Source: Ciceribacter thiooxidans
GTDB lineage: Bacteria; Pseudomonadota; Alphaproteobacteria; Rhizobiales; Rhizobiaceae
Direction of reading: 5' to 3'
Assembly (NCBI RefSeq): GCF_014126615.1
Contig: NZ_CP059897.1
Span: 1,054,001-1,118,000 of the forward strand
DNA: 64,000 nucleotides
Shown here: positions 37,086 through 46,298 of the stretch, in pieces
Numbering within the stretch: position 1 is the stretch's first letter
Layout: each line of letters opens with the position of its first letter
Made by a program: the position numbers and the translations under genes
The notes under the pieces: model-generated
Told to the model about the DNA's origin: nothing
The model's input: the letters and a program-made list of their open reading frames with translations, nothing else
The model's database searches: none

Positions 37086-37796
37086 ATGGATGTAACGGAA
37101 AAGGCGGGCGCGATCGAGAGCTTGCAGGACGACCGGTCTGCAGCGATCCGCGAGTCGCTGAGGAGCGCGATCGTCGACCGGCGCCTCGCCCCCGGCACCA
37201 AGCTGACCGAGAGCGAAGTCGGTGCACTGTTCGACGCGAGCCGGACGGTGGCGCGGGCCGCGCTGCAGATGCTCGCATTCGAGGGGCTTGTGAGGATGGA
37301 GCGCAACCGCGGCGCCTTCGTCTCCAGCCCGTCACCGGAAGAGGCCCGTCAGGTCTTCGCGTCGCGCCGGCTGATCGAACCGGGAATCGCGATCGCTGCC
37401 GCTGACCGCATCACGGCGGCCGAAGTCGCGGCCTTCCGGCGCCATCTCGACGAAGAGGCGGCGCACATGAACGAGCGTGGTCCCGCCGCACGCCGCGCCG
37501 AGATCAAGGCCTCCGGTGACTTTCACCTGATGGTGGCCTCCATCTCCGGCAACCAGGTTCTCAAGCGCTTCATGGAAGAACTGATCGCACGGTCATCGCT
37601 GGCGATCGCACTCTACGGCCGCACCGGCGTTTCGAGCTGCGGCAACAACGAGCACGCTGACATCCTCGATGCCCTGGAACAGCGCGATGGGAACAGGGCG
37701 GCGCATCTGATGCTGCATCACATCGACCACATCGAGGCCGATCTCGATTTCCGCGCGGCGGAGGGTCTTGCGCTGCGCGACGCGCTCGGCATCTGA
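37086..37796 (+). CDS. GntR-family (FadR group) transcriptional regulator
   Basis: 236 residues. The winged-helix part (IRESLRSAIVDRRLAPGTKL, TESEVGALFDASRTVARAAL, MERNRGAFVSSPSPEEARQV) is followed by an FCD ligand-binding domain with the metal-site pattern ASGDFHLMVASISGN and later NEHADILDALEQRDGNRAAHLMLHHI. Two starts are possible, 37065 and 37086; neither has a strong ribosome-binding site, and I use the shorter. Divergent from the PotABCD-like operon, which it probably represses until the substrate or a metabolite binds. Confidence 0.88.
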   Translation: MDVTEKAGAIESLQDDRSAAIRESLRSAIVDRRLAPGTKLTESEVGALFDASRTVARAALQMLAFEGLVRMERNRGAFVSSPSPEEARQVFASRRLIEPGIAIAAADRITAAEVAAFRRHLDEEAAHMNERGPAARRAEIKASGDFHLMVASISGNQVLKRFMEELIARSSLAIALYGRTGVSSCGNNEHADILDALEQRDGNRAAHLMLHHIDHIEADLDFRAAEGLALRDALGI

Positions 37797-37822
37797 ATCA
37801 GGGGAGGGTTCGGTCCCGACCT

Positions 37823-38263
37823 TCATTTCTTCGGAATGATGCTGATCCCGCCGCTCGCCTCGAGGATTGCGAAGCGGATCTGGTCGAGGCTGGTGAGACC
37901 CTGCCGGCGGCCGGCGGCAAGCAGGTCTTCCTCGTCCAGGCGTGCCCAGCGGAGCGCGCTCGTATCCACTTCGCCCTCGCGGACGAGAACCGTTGGTGTG
38001 CCGTCGACCATGACCGCAAGCGTCGGCAGCCATTTCTTGACGTAGGAGAGCGCGATATCGATGCCGAACAGGGTGAGGATGAGGATCGCGGCATTTGCGA
38101 TGGAGAAATCGTCTCCCAGCATCGCTTGCTGCGTGGTCTCGGCGATGATCAGCAGCAGCACGAAATCGAAAGCCGTCATCTGTGCGATCGTTCGCCGTCC
38201 GGAGAAGCGGATGGCGATGAGCAGCACGAAGTAGATGGCAAAGCCGCGGATGACCGAATCCAT
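37823..38263 (-). CDS. DUF421 (YetF-like) membrane protein
   Basis: 146 residues. Three N-terminal membrane helices (FAIYFVLLIAIRFSGRRTIA; FDFVLLLIIAETTQQAML; NAAILILTLFGIDIALSYVK) lead into the cytoplasmic DUF421 domain with TPTVLVREGEV, LDEEDLLAAGRRQGLTSLDQ and IRFAILEASGGISIIPK. Function of the family is unknown. Its partner gene, encoding another membrane protein, ends eight bases upstream, so the two form a small operon. AGGAGCGAGC precedes the ATG. Confidence 0.88.
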   Translation of the reverse strand: MDSVIRGFAIYFVLLIAIRFSGRRTIAQMTAFDFVLLLIIAETTQQAMLGDDFSIANAAILILTLFGIDIALSYVKKWLPTLAVMVDGTPTVLVREGEVDTSALRWARLDEEDLLAAGRRQGLTSLDQIRFAILEASGGISIIPKK

Positions 38264-38271
38264 GCTCGCTC

Positions 38272-38757
38272 CTATGGCCAGACGAAGGTCTCGGCCGAGA
38301 CGGACTTGCCGTTGAGGCCGAGCGGATAGGCAACCTGCCCCGGATGAAGCGGTCTCAGGTTGATCGACACCAGGAGCGGCTTCGTCGCCGATGAACCGAA
38401 ATGATAGACCGTCGAAGACTGCCCCGGATCGGTGCGGGCAGGGGGAGGCTGCATGGTTTCGATTTGGAACTTCGAAAAGAATGCCGCTGCGAGCGTCAGG
38501 TTCTGGTCGCTCGACGGTGCGAGCGTGATGCGGATCTCGTCAGGCGCCTCCCACCGCGAGAATCGGGGCACATCGGCAACGGAGCGGTCGGCCACCAGCG
38601 TCGATCGCGAAAGCGGACCGCCGGACCCGCTCAGGCCGAGGCCGACCGCCACGAGGATGAGCGCGAAGAATATCCATGCAACCCGCTCGAGGCGCCAGAA
38701 CTTCGCCTGAAAGGCGCGATGCTCCTTCAACTGGAGGCTCTCCCGGTCGTTGGTCAT
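38272..38757 (-). CDS. Hypothetical single-pass membrane protein paired with DUF421
   Basis: 161 residues. A short charged cytoplasmic N-terminus (EHRAFQAKFWRLERV) is followed by one membrane helix (AWIFFALILVAVGLGLSGSG) and a periplasmic beta-rich domain of about 115 residues (SRSTLVADRSVADVPRFSRW, IRITLAPSSDQNLTLAAAFF). I do not recognise a functional family. It is directly upstream of the DUF421 gene and probably works with it. An AAGGA ribosome-binding site precedes the start. Confidence 0.8.
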   Translation of the reverse strand: MTNDRESLQLKEHRAFQAKFWRLERVAWIFFALILVAVGLGLSGSGGPLSRSTLVADRSVADVPRFSRWEAPDEIRITLAPSSDQNLTLAAAFFSKFQIETMQPPPARTDPGQSSTVYHFGSSATKPLLVSINLRPLHPGQVAYPLGLNGKSVSAETFVWP

Positions 38758-38870
38758 TTCTATTCGTTCCTTCTTGTCGCGCCGTAAACGCGCAATCCGG
38801 GCCAGGCGTTCCGGCCGGAGCGGGGAACCCTTCTTCGTTCCAGATGTTGTCGCGGTGAGGAGACACGCAA

Positions 38871-39086
38871 ATGCAGGGTCTGATTCCCTTCGTCCTCGTC
38901 AATCTTGCAACCGGCTTCCTGATCGGCGTCGCTGTGGGTGTGTTCGTCGTCCTGCGGGCAGGTCTCATGCCCGGCGGCGACTTCACAAGCGACCCGCTCG
39001 GCGCAGTTCTGCTGCTTTACGCCTTCGGAGCACCGTTCAGCCTCGGTTACCTTTCGACGGCGCTCTACTTCGACGACCGCAATTGA
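38871..39086 (+). CDS. Small two-helix membrane protein
   Basis: 71 residues with a good GAGGAGA ribosome-binding site. Two hydrophobic segments are visible: FVLVNLATGFLIGVAVGVFV and GAVLLLYAFGAPFSLGYLST. No family recognised and no charged domain; it lies alone between the divergent DUF421 pair and glgX, 66 bases before glgX. It may be co-transcribed with glgX. Confidence 0.72.
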   Translation: MQGLIPFVLVNLATGFLIGVAVGVFVVLRAGLMPGGDFTSDPLGAVLLLYAFGAPFSLGYLSTALYFDDRN

Positions 39087-39152
39087 CGTGACGGGAACAA
39101 AACATAGGCCGGCGGATTGAGGTGCGGTATCCATCCGCGCAAGGGGACTTTC

Positions 39153-41231
39153 ATGGACAATCGCAGCGCCGGCCTCGAGATCGTCGCCGGCTATGGCCAC
39201 GCTCTCGGCGCGACCTCCGACGGCGAGGGGACGAACTTCGCGCTCTTCTCGTCCCATGCGGAGAAGGTGGAGCTCTGCCTTTTCGACGAGACCGGCCAGA
39301 TGGAGGTCGCCCGACTGGCCCTCCCGGAATATACCAACGAAGTCTGGCACGGCTATGTGCCGGGCGTGAAGCCGGGCGCGCTCTACGGCTATCGGGTTCA
39401 TGGGCCGTACGATCCGGAGAACGGTCACCGGTTCAATCCGAACAAGCTGCTCGTCGATCCCTATGCCCGCGAGCTCGTGGGTGAGATCAAGCCTTCGAAG
39501 GCGAATTTCGGTTATGAGATCGATAGTCCCGAAAAGGACCTCTCCTTCAGTACGCTCGACAATGCCGCCTATGTCCCGAAATGCCGGATTCTCGGCGCCA
39601 GCCGGCCGAGCGACAAGGAACGCATGGACTTCCGGGTGCCGTGGGCGCAAACCATCGTTTACGAGACCCACGTTCGCGGCTTCACCAAACTCAACCCTGC
39701 GGTTCCGGAGGATCTGCGGGGCACGTTCGAAGGCCTCGGTCATCCGGCTTCGGTGGACTACATCCGCAGCCTCGGCGTGACCTCCGTCGAGCTCATGCCG
39801 ATCCAGGCCTTCTTCGACGACAACCACCTGCTCGACAAGGGGCTGCGCAACTACTGGGGCTATAATACGATCGCCTTCTTCGCACCGGCTGCGCGCTATT
39901 TCGGGCCCCGGGGTGCAGTCGGCTTGAAGGCTATGATCCGGGCCTTTCACGACGCCGGCATCGAGGTCATTCTCGACGTTGTTTACAACCACACGGCGGA
40001 AGGCAACGAACTCGGTCCGACGCTCTCGATGAAGGGTATCGACAATTTCGCCTATTACCGCACCATGGCGGACACGCACCGCTACTACGTCAACGACACC
40101 GGAACCGGCAATACGGTGAATACATCCCACCCGCGGGTGCTGCAGATGGTGATGGATTCGCTTCGCTATTGGGCGGAGGAATTCGAGGTCGACGGTTTCC
40201 GTTTCGACCTCGGCACGATCCTCGGGCGCGAACCGCAGGGCTTCGACCGGCGCGGCGGCTTCTTCGACGCCGTCACCCAGGACCCGGTGCTCGCGACCAG
40301 AAAGTTGATCGGTGAGCCGTGGGACATCGGGCCGGGCGGCTACCAGGTGGGCGGCTTTCCGCCGGGCTGGGCGGAATGGAACGACAAGTATCGCGATTCC
40401 TGCCGCGACTACTGGCTCGATGCGGACAATTGCGCCCCCGACTTTGCGGCGCGTCTCCTCGGCTCCGGCGATATCTTCGACTTTTCCGGGCGGCGCCCGT
40501 GGACGAGCGTCAATTTCATTACCGCCCATGACGGCTTCACGCTCAACGATCTGGTGTCCTACGACCACAAGCACAACGAGGCCAATCAGGAAGGCAACAA
40601 CGACGGCCACAATCACAACCGGAGCCACGGCTACGGCGCGGAGGGTCCGACCGACGACCCGGCGATCAATGCGGTCCGTGAGCGGCAGCGGCGGAACTTC
40701 CTCGCCACGCTGTTCTTCTCCCACGGCACGCCGATGCTGGTGGCCGGCGATGAATTCGGCCGCTCCCAGATGGGCAACAACAACGCCTATTGCCAGGACA
40801 ACGAAGTCAGCTGGCTGCACTGGGAGAACCTGCCGGAAGGCTGTCACCAGCTGCGCGAGTTTGCCCGCAAGGTGATCGCGCTTCGCCGCGCCCAGCCGCT
40901 CCTGCGGCGGTCGAACTGGCGCGATGGCACGCTGATCGACTGGTTCAACCACAAGGGCGGTCCGCAGCGTCCCGAGCACTGGCTCGGCGGCAACGCCCTG
41001 ACCCTTCGGCTGCACCGGTCCGACCTCCAACAGCAGGCAGGTGTCTGGAGCGATATTCTGCTGATCTTCAATCCGGAGAACCGCGACCTTCAATGCCGGT
41101 TGCCGAAGACCGGTGGTGCGGGGTGGGTGCTCGAACTCACGACGAGTGACGGTCAGACCGGAGAGACCACGAAGGAAGGGCAGACGCGGGTGATCCCCGC
41201 CCGGTCGATGGCGCTGTTTCGTCGCCCCTGA
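39153..41231 (+). CDS. glgX: Glycogen debranching enzyme (isoamylase type)
   Basis: 692-residue GH13 enzyme that hydrolyses alpha-1,6 branches of limit glycogen. An N-terminal CBM48-like domain (GATSDGEGTNFALFSSHAEK, GKLY-like GALYGYRVHGPYDPENGHRF) precedes the barrel. Catalytic region: DVVYNHTAEGNELGP, nucleophile Asp near residue 352 in DGFRFDLGTILGRE, acid Glu near 388 in LIGEPWDIGPGG, and Asp near 460 in ITAHDGFTLNDLVSYDHKHN. The ATG at 39153 has AAGGGG six bases upstream; an in-frame ATG 12 codons earlier lacks one. It stands apart from other glycogen genes here. Confidence 0.92.
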   Translation: MDNRSAGLEIVAGYGHALGATSDGEGTNFALFSSHAEKVELCLFDETGQMEVARLALPEYTNEVWHGYVPGVKPGALYGYRVHGPYDPENGHRFNPNKLLVDPYARELVGEIKPSKANFGYEIDSPEKDLSFSTLDNAAYVPKCRILGASRPSDKERMDFRVPWAQTIVYETHVRGFTKLNPAVPEDLRGTFEGLGHPASVDYIRSLGVTSVELMPIQAFFDDNHLLDKGLRNYWGYNTIAFFAPAARYFGPRGAVGLKAMIRAFHDAGIEVILDVVYNHTAEGNELGPTLSMKGIDNFAYYRTMADTHRYYVNDTGTGNTVNTSHPRVLQMVMDSLRYWAEEFEVDGFRFDLGTILGREPQGFDRRGGFFDAVTQDPVLATRKLIGEPWDIGPGGYQVGGFPPGWAEWNDKYRDSCRDYWLDADNCAPDFAARLLGSGDIFDFSGRRPWTSVNFITAHDGFTLNDLVSYDHKHNEANQEGNNDGHNHNRSHGYGAEGPTDDPAINAVRERQRRNFLATLFFSHGTPMLVAGDEFGRSQMGNNNAYCQDNEVSWLHWENLPEGCHQLREFARKVIALRRAQPLLRRSNWRDGTLIDWFNHKGGPQRPEHWLGGNALTLRLHRSDLQQQAGVWSDILLIFNPENRDLQCRLPKTGGAGWVLELTTSDGQTGETTKEGQTRVIPARSMALFRRP

Positions 41232-41324
41232 GCCATTCGGCTTCATCTCTCGGGCCTCCCGAGGCGGAACAAAGATCGGCCGCGGATGTTCGGGTCCGCA
41301 ACCATCTTGCGCAGGAGGCCACCC

Positions 41325-41771
41325 ATGACCGTGACGGCAAGCCGCGTCCGCGAAAGGACCGCTCCGGAGATCAATCGCAGGATCGACGACGAACTGCGCG
41401 AGCGGATACGCTTCTTCGCCAACATGCCGCAGTATATCGACGCGCGCCTCAGGACCCTCGACGAGGAATGGGATGTCGAACGGGTGCTCGAAGCGAACGC
41501 GGCGACGTTCTCCCTTCTCGGGCTTGCCCTCGGCTCGCGGGTGGACAGGCGGTTCTACGGGTTCTCGGCGCTGGTCGCAGCATTCCTCCTTCAGCATGCG
41601 GTCCAGGGCTGGTGCCCGCCGCTCCCGGTCCTGCGGAGGCTCGGCTTCCGGACGACGGCCGAGATCGAGCGGGAGCGCTATGCCCTCAAGGCGCTGCGCG
41701 GCGACTTTGTCATGTCGGGCAGCATGAAACGTGACCTCTCGACGATCCTGCGGGCGGTCGGGCTCGAATGA
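41325..41771 (+). CDS. YgaP-like/DUF2892 membrane-associated protein
   Basis: 148 residues with AGGAGG before the ATG. An amphipathic N-terminal part (EINRRIDDELRERIRFFANM, PQYIDARLRTLDEEWDVERV) leads into the DUF2892-like segment LLGLALGSRVDRRFYGFSAL, VAAFLLQHAVQGWCPPLPVL, RRLGFRTTAEIERERYALKA. In YgaP the equivalent membrane part carries the Trp-Cys-Pro-Pro-Leu sequence seen here. The rhodanese domain of YgaP is absent. Function unknown; possibly linked to sulfide or redox handling. Confidence 0.8.
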   Translation: MTVTASRVRERTAPEINRRIDDELRERIRFFANMPQYIDARLRTLDEEWDVERVLEANAATFSLLGLALGSRVDRRFYGFSALVAAFLLQHAVQGWCPPLPVLRRLGFRTTAEIERERYALKALRGDFVMSGSMKRDLSTILRAVGLE

Positions 41772-41810
41772 CCCCGCGGATGATCGCCGGGCCTCGGTGG
41801 AGCCGGTGGC

Positions 41811-42716
41811 CTACGAAACCCTTCCCCGCGCCGCGAGAAAGTCGAGGAGGGCGCGCACCCGCGAGGGAAGCGGCCCGCCCTGGCCGATGTGGATGGCGTG
41901 GAACGCCTCCCGGTCGCCGGGATTGATATTCTCCAGCACCGGCACCAAATGGCCCTGCGCGATGTCCTCTCGGACCGTGAAGCTCGCAAGCCGCGCCAGG
42001 CCGTTCCCCTCCAGCGCGAGCCGGCGCAATGCCTCGCCGTCGCTCGCCTGTAGGCGGCCGACCGCCGGAATGACGACGGTCTCGCCGTCCTTCAGCATAG
42101 GCCAGCCGTCGACCGCCCGAACATAGCCGAAGCCGAGCCGGCTGTGCCGGTCGAGATCCTCGATCGTCTCAGGCGTGCCGAAGCGTGCAAGATAGGCGGG
42201 TGACGCTACGACGGCCATCCTCGTTTCGCCGAGCTTGCGGGCAACGAGGCTGGAATTGCGCATCGGGCCGGCCCGCACCGCGACGTCGGTCCGTTCGGCA
42301 AGCAGATCCACGATCATGTCGGTCTGCACCAGATCGAGTGTGATTTCGGGATAGCGTTCGAGGAAATCGGGAAGGATTGGCGCCAGAATGTGGGTTGCAT
42401 ACGATGCGCTGGTGTTGAGCCGGATGCGGCCGACAGGCTGCTCGCCGGCACCGGCGGCGCGCTCGGCGTCCTCGATGTCGGCGAGGATGCGTGTCGCCCG
42501 CTCGTAGAAGGCGCAGCCCTCCGGGGTGAGCTGGAAGGCGCGGGTCGAACGATTGACGAGCCGATTGCCGAGCCGCGTCTCGAGCCGGGTGACAAGCTTG
42601 CTGACCGCCGACGGCGTCATGCGGCAGGCTCGTGCCGCCGCCGAGAAGCCGCCTTGCTCGACGATCCTGACGAATACTTCCATTTCGCCGGAACGATTGA
42701 CTTCCGTTCGTGCCAT
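41811..42716 (-). CDS. LysR-family transcriptional regulator
   Basis: 301 residues. The helix-turn-helix is in MEVFVRIVEQGGFSAAARAC, RMTPSAVSKLVTRLETRLGN; the effector domain begins near GRIRLNTSASYATHILAPIL. It belongs to the subgroup often found divergent from transporter and oxidoreductase genes. A 100-bp gap separates it from the divergent MFS gene, so it probably controls the MFS/aldo-keto reductase pair. Confidence 0.9.
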   Translation of the reverse strand: MARTEVNRSGEMEVFVRIVEQGGFSAAARACRMTPSAVSKLVTRLETRLGNRLVNRSTRAFQLTPEGCAFYERATRILADIEDAERAAGAGEQPVGRIRLNTSASYATHILAPILPDFLERYPEITLDLVQTDMIVDLLAERTDVAVRAGPMRNSSLVARKLGETRMAVVASPAYLARFGTPETIEDLDRHSRLGFGYVRAVDGWPMLKDGETVVIPAVGRLQASDGEALRRLALEGNGLARLASFTVREDIAQGHLVPVLENINPGDREAFHAIHIGQGGPLPSRVRALLDFLAARGRVS

Positions 42717-42816
42717 TGGTCTTTCAATTCATAAATGATGTGCCAATCAGCATACTATCGCATCTCTCCCGTGAGATCTATCTCCTGTACCGGGCGTCAC
42801 CATCACAGGAGAAATC

Positions 42817-43980
42817 ATGCCGCTCGCTCTCTATGCACTGACGGCCGGTGCTTTCGGCATCGGCGTCACCGAATTCGTCATCATGGGACTGCTGCTCGAC
42901 GTAAGCGCCGACTTCGGCGTGTCGATCGCCGCGGCCGGCCTGCTCATTTCCGGCTATGCCCTCGGCGTCGTCGTCGGCGCCCCGGTTCTGACCGCGCTGA
43001 CCGCACGCTGGCCGCGCAAGATGGTCCTTATGGCACTGATGGCGGTCTTCATTGCCGGCAATGCCGCCTGCGCCTTCGCCCCCGACTACAACATTCTCAT
43101 GGCCGCCCGCGTGCTCACGGCCCTTGCCCACGGCACCTTCTTCGGCGTGGGTTCGGTGGTCGCGACCGGGCTGGTTTCCGAGGATCGAAAGGCCTCGGCG
43201 ATCGCCGTCATGTTCACCGGCCTGACCGCCGCCAATATCCTCGGCGTGCCGCTCGGCACCTGGATCGGCCAGCACTTTGGCTGGCGCGCGACGTTCCTCG
43301 CCGTCACGCTCGTCGGACTTGTCGCACTGATGATTATCGCGGTTCTCGTGCCGCGCGACGAGCGTCCGGCCGACGCCGGCGACTGGCGGAGCGATCTCGC
43401 GGCAATTCTCCGCGTCTCCGTGCTCCTCGGGCTCGTCACCACGGTCCTCGGCTATGCCGGTGTCTTTGCAGTATTCACCTACATAGCCCCGATGCTGACC
43501 CGGATCTCCGGCTTTGGGGCCGCGGCCGTGTCGCCGATCCTGCTGGTCTTCGGCGGCGGACTGGTGATCGGCAATCTGGTCGGCGGACGTCTCGCAGACC
43601 GCAACCTTCTCGCGACCGTCTTCGGGACGCTTGTCGTGCTCGCCCTGGTGCTCGCCCTGATATTCGTGGGTTTCGGTTCGCCCGTCACGGCCGTCGTCCT
43701 GGCAGGCGCACTGGGAGCCGCCGGCTTCGCGACCGTCGCGCCGCTGCAGATGTGGGTCCTGTCGCGGGCGGATGGCGCGGGCCAGAGCCTCGCCTCCTCC
43801 TTCAACATCGCTGCCTTCAACCTCGGCAACGCCATCGGCGCTTGGGCCGGCGGCGTGGTTATCGATCATGGGCCCGGTCTCGCCTTCGTGCCGCTCGCCG
43901 CCGCACTCTTCCCCGCGGCCGCGGTCGTCGTCGCGCTCACCGCCGCCGCGATCGACCAGCGCTCCGTTTCCGCCGTCTGA
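42817..43980 (+). CDS. MFS efflux transporter (AraJ/NepI-like)
   Basis: 387 residues with twelve predicted helices. The opening LYALTAGAFGIGVTEFVIMG followed by GLLLDVSADFGVSIAAAGLL, SGYALGVVVGAPVLTALTAR is the pattern of DHA1 proteins of the AraJ/YdhP/NepI group, drug or metabolite exporters driven by the proton gradient. It has a central cytoplasmic loop around RDERPADAGDWRSDL. AGGAGAAATC lies before the ATG. Followed 30 bases later by an aldo-keto reductase; divergent from LysR. Confidence 0.9.
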   Translation: MPLALYALTAGAFGIGVTEFVIMGLLLDVSADFGVSIAAAGLLISGYALGVVVGAPVLTALTARWPRKMVLMALMAVFIAGNAACAFAPDYNILMAARVLTALAHGTFFGVGSVVATGLVSEDRKASAIAVMFTGLTAANILGVPLGTWIGQHFGWRATFLAVTLVGLVALMIIAVLVPRDERPADAGDWRSDLAAILRVSVLLGLVTTVLGYAGVFAVFTYIAPMLTRISGFGAAAVSPILLVFGGGLVIGNLVGGRLADRNLLATVFGTLVVLALVLALIFVGFGSPVTAVVLAGALGAAGFATVAPLQMWVLSRADGAGQSLASSFNIAAFNLGNAIGAWAGGVVIDHGPGLAFVPLAAALFPAAAVVVALTAAAIDQRSVSAV

Positions 43981-44010
43981 CTTTTCTCCAGCGTTTGAAA
44001 GGACAACGCC

Positions 44011-45048
44011 ATGGACTATCGCTTTCTCGGACGCTCCGGCCTCAAGGTTCCGGTCTTGAGTTTCGGCGCCGGCACCTTCGGCGGCTCGGGGCCGCTCTTC
44101 GGTGCCTGGGGCAATACCGACGACAAGGAGGCCCGCCGCCTCGTCGACATCTGCCTCGAGGCCGGCGTCAATCTCTTCGACACGGCAGACGTCTATTCGG
44201 ACGGCGCGTCCGAGACCGTGCTCGGCGCGGCGCTTAAGGGACGCCGCGACCGGGCGCTGTTTTCGACGAAGACCGGCCTGCCGATGGGCGAGGGGCCGAA
44301 CGATGCCGGCACGTCGCGCTTCAGGCTGATCCGCGCCGTGGAGGACGCGCTAAGACGGCTCGACACCGACTACATCGATATCCTGCAGCTGCACGCCTTC
44401 GATGCGGCAACACCGGTCGAGGAGGTCCTGTCCACGCTCGACACGCTCGTACGTGCCGGCAAGGTCCGCTACGTCGGCGTGTCGAACTTCTCCGGCTGGC
44501 AGATCATGAAGGCGCTCGCCGTCGCCGACCGGTACGGCTGGCCGCGCTATGTGGCAAACCAGGTCTATTACTCGCTGGTCGGCCGCGATTACGAGTGGGA
44601 CCTGATGCCGCTCGGCGCGGACCAGGGGCTCGGTGCGCTGGTGTGGAGCCCGCTTGGCTGGGGACGGCTGACGGGCAAGATTCGCCGCGGCGTGGCCCTG
44701 CCCGAGGGCAGTCGGCTGCATGAAACGGCAAGTTTTGGTCCGCCGGTGGAGGACGAGCACCTTTACCGCGTCGTGGATGCGCTGGAGACGATCGCCGAGG
44801 AGACCGGCAAGACCGTACCGCAGGTGGCGCTTAACTGGCTGACCCGCCGGCCGACTGTCGCTTCCGTGATCATCGGTGCCCGCAACGAGGAGCAGCTTCG
44901 CCAGAACCTCGGCGCGGTCGGCTGGACGCTCACGGACGACCAGGTCGCGAAGCTCGACGCGGCAAGCGCCATCACGGCACCTTATCCGCATTTTCCCTAC
45001 CGCCGCCAGGAAGGCTTCGCCCGCCTCGCCCCGCCGATTGCGGGGTGA
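44011..45048 (+). CDS. Aldo-keto reductase
   Basis: 345-residue NADPH-dependent reductase with a TIM barrel. Catalytic tetrad segments are LFDTADVYSDGASETVLG (Asp, Tyr), FSTKTGLPMG (Lys) and DILQLHAFDAATPVEEVL (His). NADP-binding features include VIIGARNEEQLRQNLGAV near the C-terminus. It would reduce an aldehyde or ketone to an alcohol. An AAAGGA ribosome-binding site precedes the ATG. Likely co-transcribed with the MFS exporter, suggesting detoxification of a reactive carbonyl compound. Confidence 0.9.
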   Translation: MDYRFLGRSGLKVPVLSFGAGTFGGSGPLFGAWGNTDDKEARRLVDICLEAGVNLFDTADVYSDGASETVLGAALKGRRDRALFSTKTGLPMGEGPNDAGTSRFRLIRAVEDALRRLDTDYIDILQLHAFDAATPVEEVLSTLDTLVRAGKVRYVGVSNFSGWQIMKALAVADRYGWPRYVANQVYYSLVGRDYEWDLMPLGADQGLGALVWSPLGWGRLTGKIRRGVALPEGSRLHETASFGPPVEDEHLYRVVDALETIAEETGKTVPQVALNWLTRRPTVASVIIGARNEEQLRQNLGAVGWTLTDDQVAKLDAASAITAPYPHFPYRRQEGFARLAPPIAG

Positions 45049-45150
45049 CGCAGAGGAGTGTGCAAAGAAATCTCGCCGTCGTATCCCAACGGGCGCGACG
45101 GCAACCTCTAAACCGAGGGAGATATCGTCACATCAGATCGTTTACGAGTG

Positions 45151-45894
45151 TCAGAGGTTGTTCCGCTCGTCCGGGCTCTGTTCGGTCTGGATACCCGCAT
45201 GCGGCCAGATGCGTATAGCTTCCAATCGCAGGTTCGAAACGGCCGAAATTGCACCATCGTCACTCATGTCGAGTTCACGTGCGACTGTCTCGACCAGTCC
45301 TCGGTTCAGCAGGAGGTTCAGCACACCCGACATCTTGCGGGCAATGTCAGCACCGTAGGCTCTCTCGGCTTTTTCCACTGCTGCTGCGGGAATGTGGTGG
45401 TGCGCCTCGACCAGCCGACCAAGATCGATGGCATCACGATAGCATACTGCCCGGTCGAAACACCTGTCGGAGTTGGCGAGCAGTTTCTCAGCGAACATGT
45501 CTTCAATGCTCAGGACGGGTACGAGTAGAACAGGGTCGATAGCCCCGTGCAGTTCGATGCGGGCTTCTCGTACGATCTCGAACCTGATGCGCTGTCCCTT
45601 GTACTCGAGGAGAGTTCGGATTCCGTAGCCGTCTGCATGGATCTCCCGGAGAGATTTCACCGGCACCGGAAAGATCACGCCTACACCCTGTTCCAGGAGA
45701 GCATTGCGGAGCTTTCGATACCCGTCGACGTCGGCGCACAGGAAGTCGAGATCGAGCGACTGGCGGTATTCGCCGTTCTTCAGGACGATTGCAGTTCCTC
45801 CGCCGAAGAAGCACCTGCTGCCCATCAAGAGGTCACGGTTCGCCGAGCGGAGGAGTTCTGCGATGTTCTCATGTTGGGGACGATAGAAGGTCAT
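45151..45894 (-). CDS. AbiEii/AbiGii-type nucleotidyltransferase (putative toxin)
   Basis: 247 residues from the ATG at 45894, preceded by AGGGAA; a GTG seven codons earlier is in frame but lacks a site. The nucleotidyltransferase core is CFFGGGTAIVLKNGEYRQSL then DLDFLCADVDG, giving the GG..T and DLDF catalytic motifs, followed by VLSIEDMFAEKLLANSDR, FDRAVCYRDAIDLGRLVEAH. Proteins of this type (AbiEii, MenT) transfer nucleotides, for example to tRNA acceptor stems, and act as toxins or phage-defence effectors. The partner gene upstream is 65 bases away. Confidence 0.82.
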   Translation of the reverse strand: MTFYRPQHENIAELLRSANRDLLMGSRCFFGGGTAIVLKNGEYRQSLDLDFLCADVDGYRKLRNALLEQGVGVIFPVPVKSLREIHADGYGIRTLLEYKGQRIRFEIVREARIELHGAIDPVLLVPVLSIEDMFAEKLLANSDRCFDRAVCYRDAIDLGRLVEAHHHIPAAAVEKAERAYGADIARKMSGVLNLLLNRGLVETVARELDMSDDGAISAVSNLRLEAIRIWPHAGIQTEQSPDERNNL

Positions 45895-45959
45895 GAAATT
45901 CCCTACCGTGGTCACAGCAGAACGCGTTCATTTCGGTGCCGCGTGCAAGACCTGCGCGA

Positions 45960-46184
45960 TCAGGCGGTCAGCATCCGGCCGTTGCCGAACTCTTCGGTAA
46001 GTTCCTCGATGAGAAGGCGTTCCTTGTCGGTAAGGTGTTCACGGTCCACAAAGCGCCAGTTGCGTTCATAGAGAAAGAATACATCTCGCGCAGGTATCGG
46101 ACGCGCAGGATCACGGTTCCAGACGAGAGCCCCAAGCTCCGGGAATTCCGCAGGCACGATCATCGATCCAAAATGCGTCTTCAT
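45960..46184 (-). CDS. Small partner of the nucleotidyltransferase (putative antitoxin)
   Basis: 74 residues from the ATG at 46184, which has AGGA eight bases upstream; an in-frame ATG 11 codons earlier is possible. Sequence: MKTHFGSMIVPAEFPELGAL, then VWNRDPARPIPARDVFFLYE and a charged helix (KERLLIEELTEEFGNGRML). It does not look like the usual AbiEi winged-helix antitoxin, which is much longer. Position directly upstream of an AbiEii-type gene suggests an antitoxin role, but that is inference only. Confidence 0.6.
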   Translation of the reverse strand: MKTHFGSMIVPAEFPELGALVWNRDPARPIPARDVFFLYERNWRFVDREHLTDKERLLIEELTEEFGNGRMLTA

Positions 46185-46298
46185 CGTCGCAGTTCCTAGC
46201 AGAAAAACGCGGAACAATCAAATAGTTCGACAGACCAGCACCGCTGATCGTCGGCGCGCTCATGGCAGTAGGCGCGCCGTCTCGCCGCCGCAGAGCGC

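Noticed and set aside
38760..41597. A 945-codon open frame on the minus strand
   Set aside because: It lies antisense to glgX, whose sequence is full of recognisable catalytic motifs; the antisense translation shows no family features and reflects high-GC codon bias.
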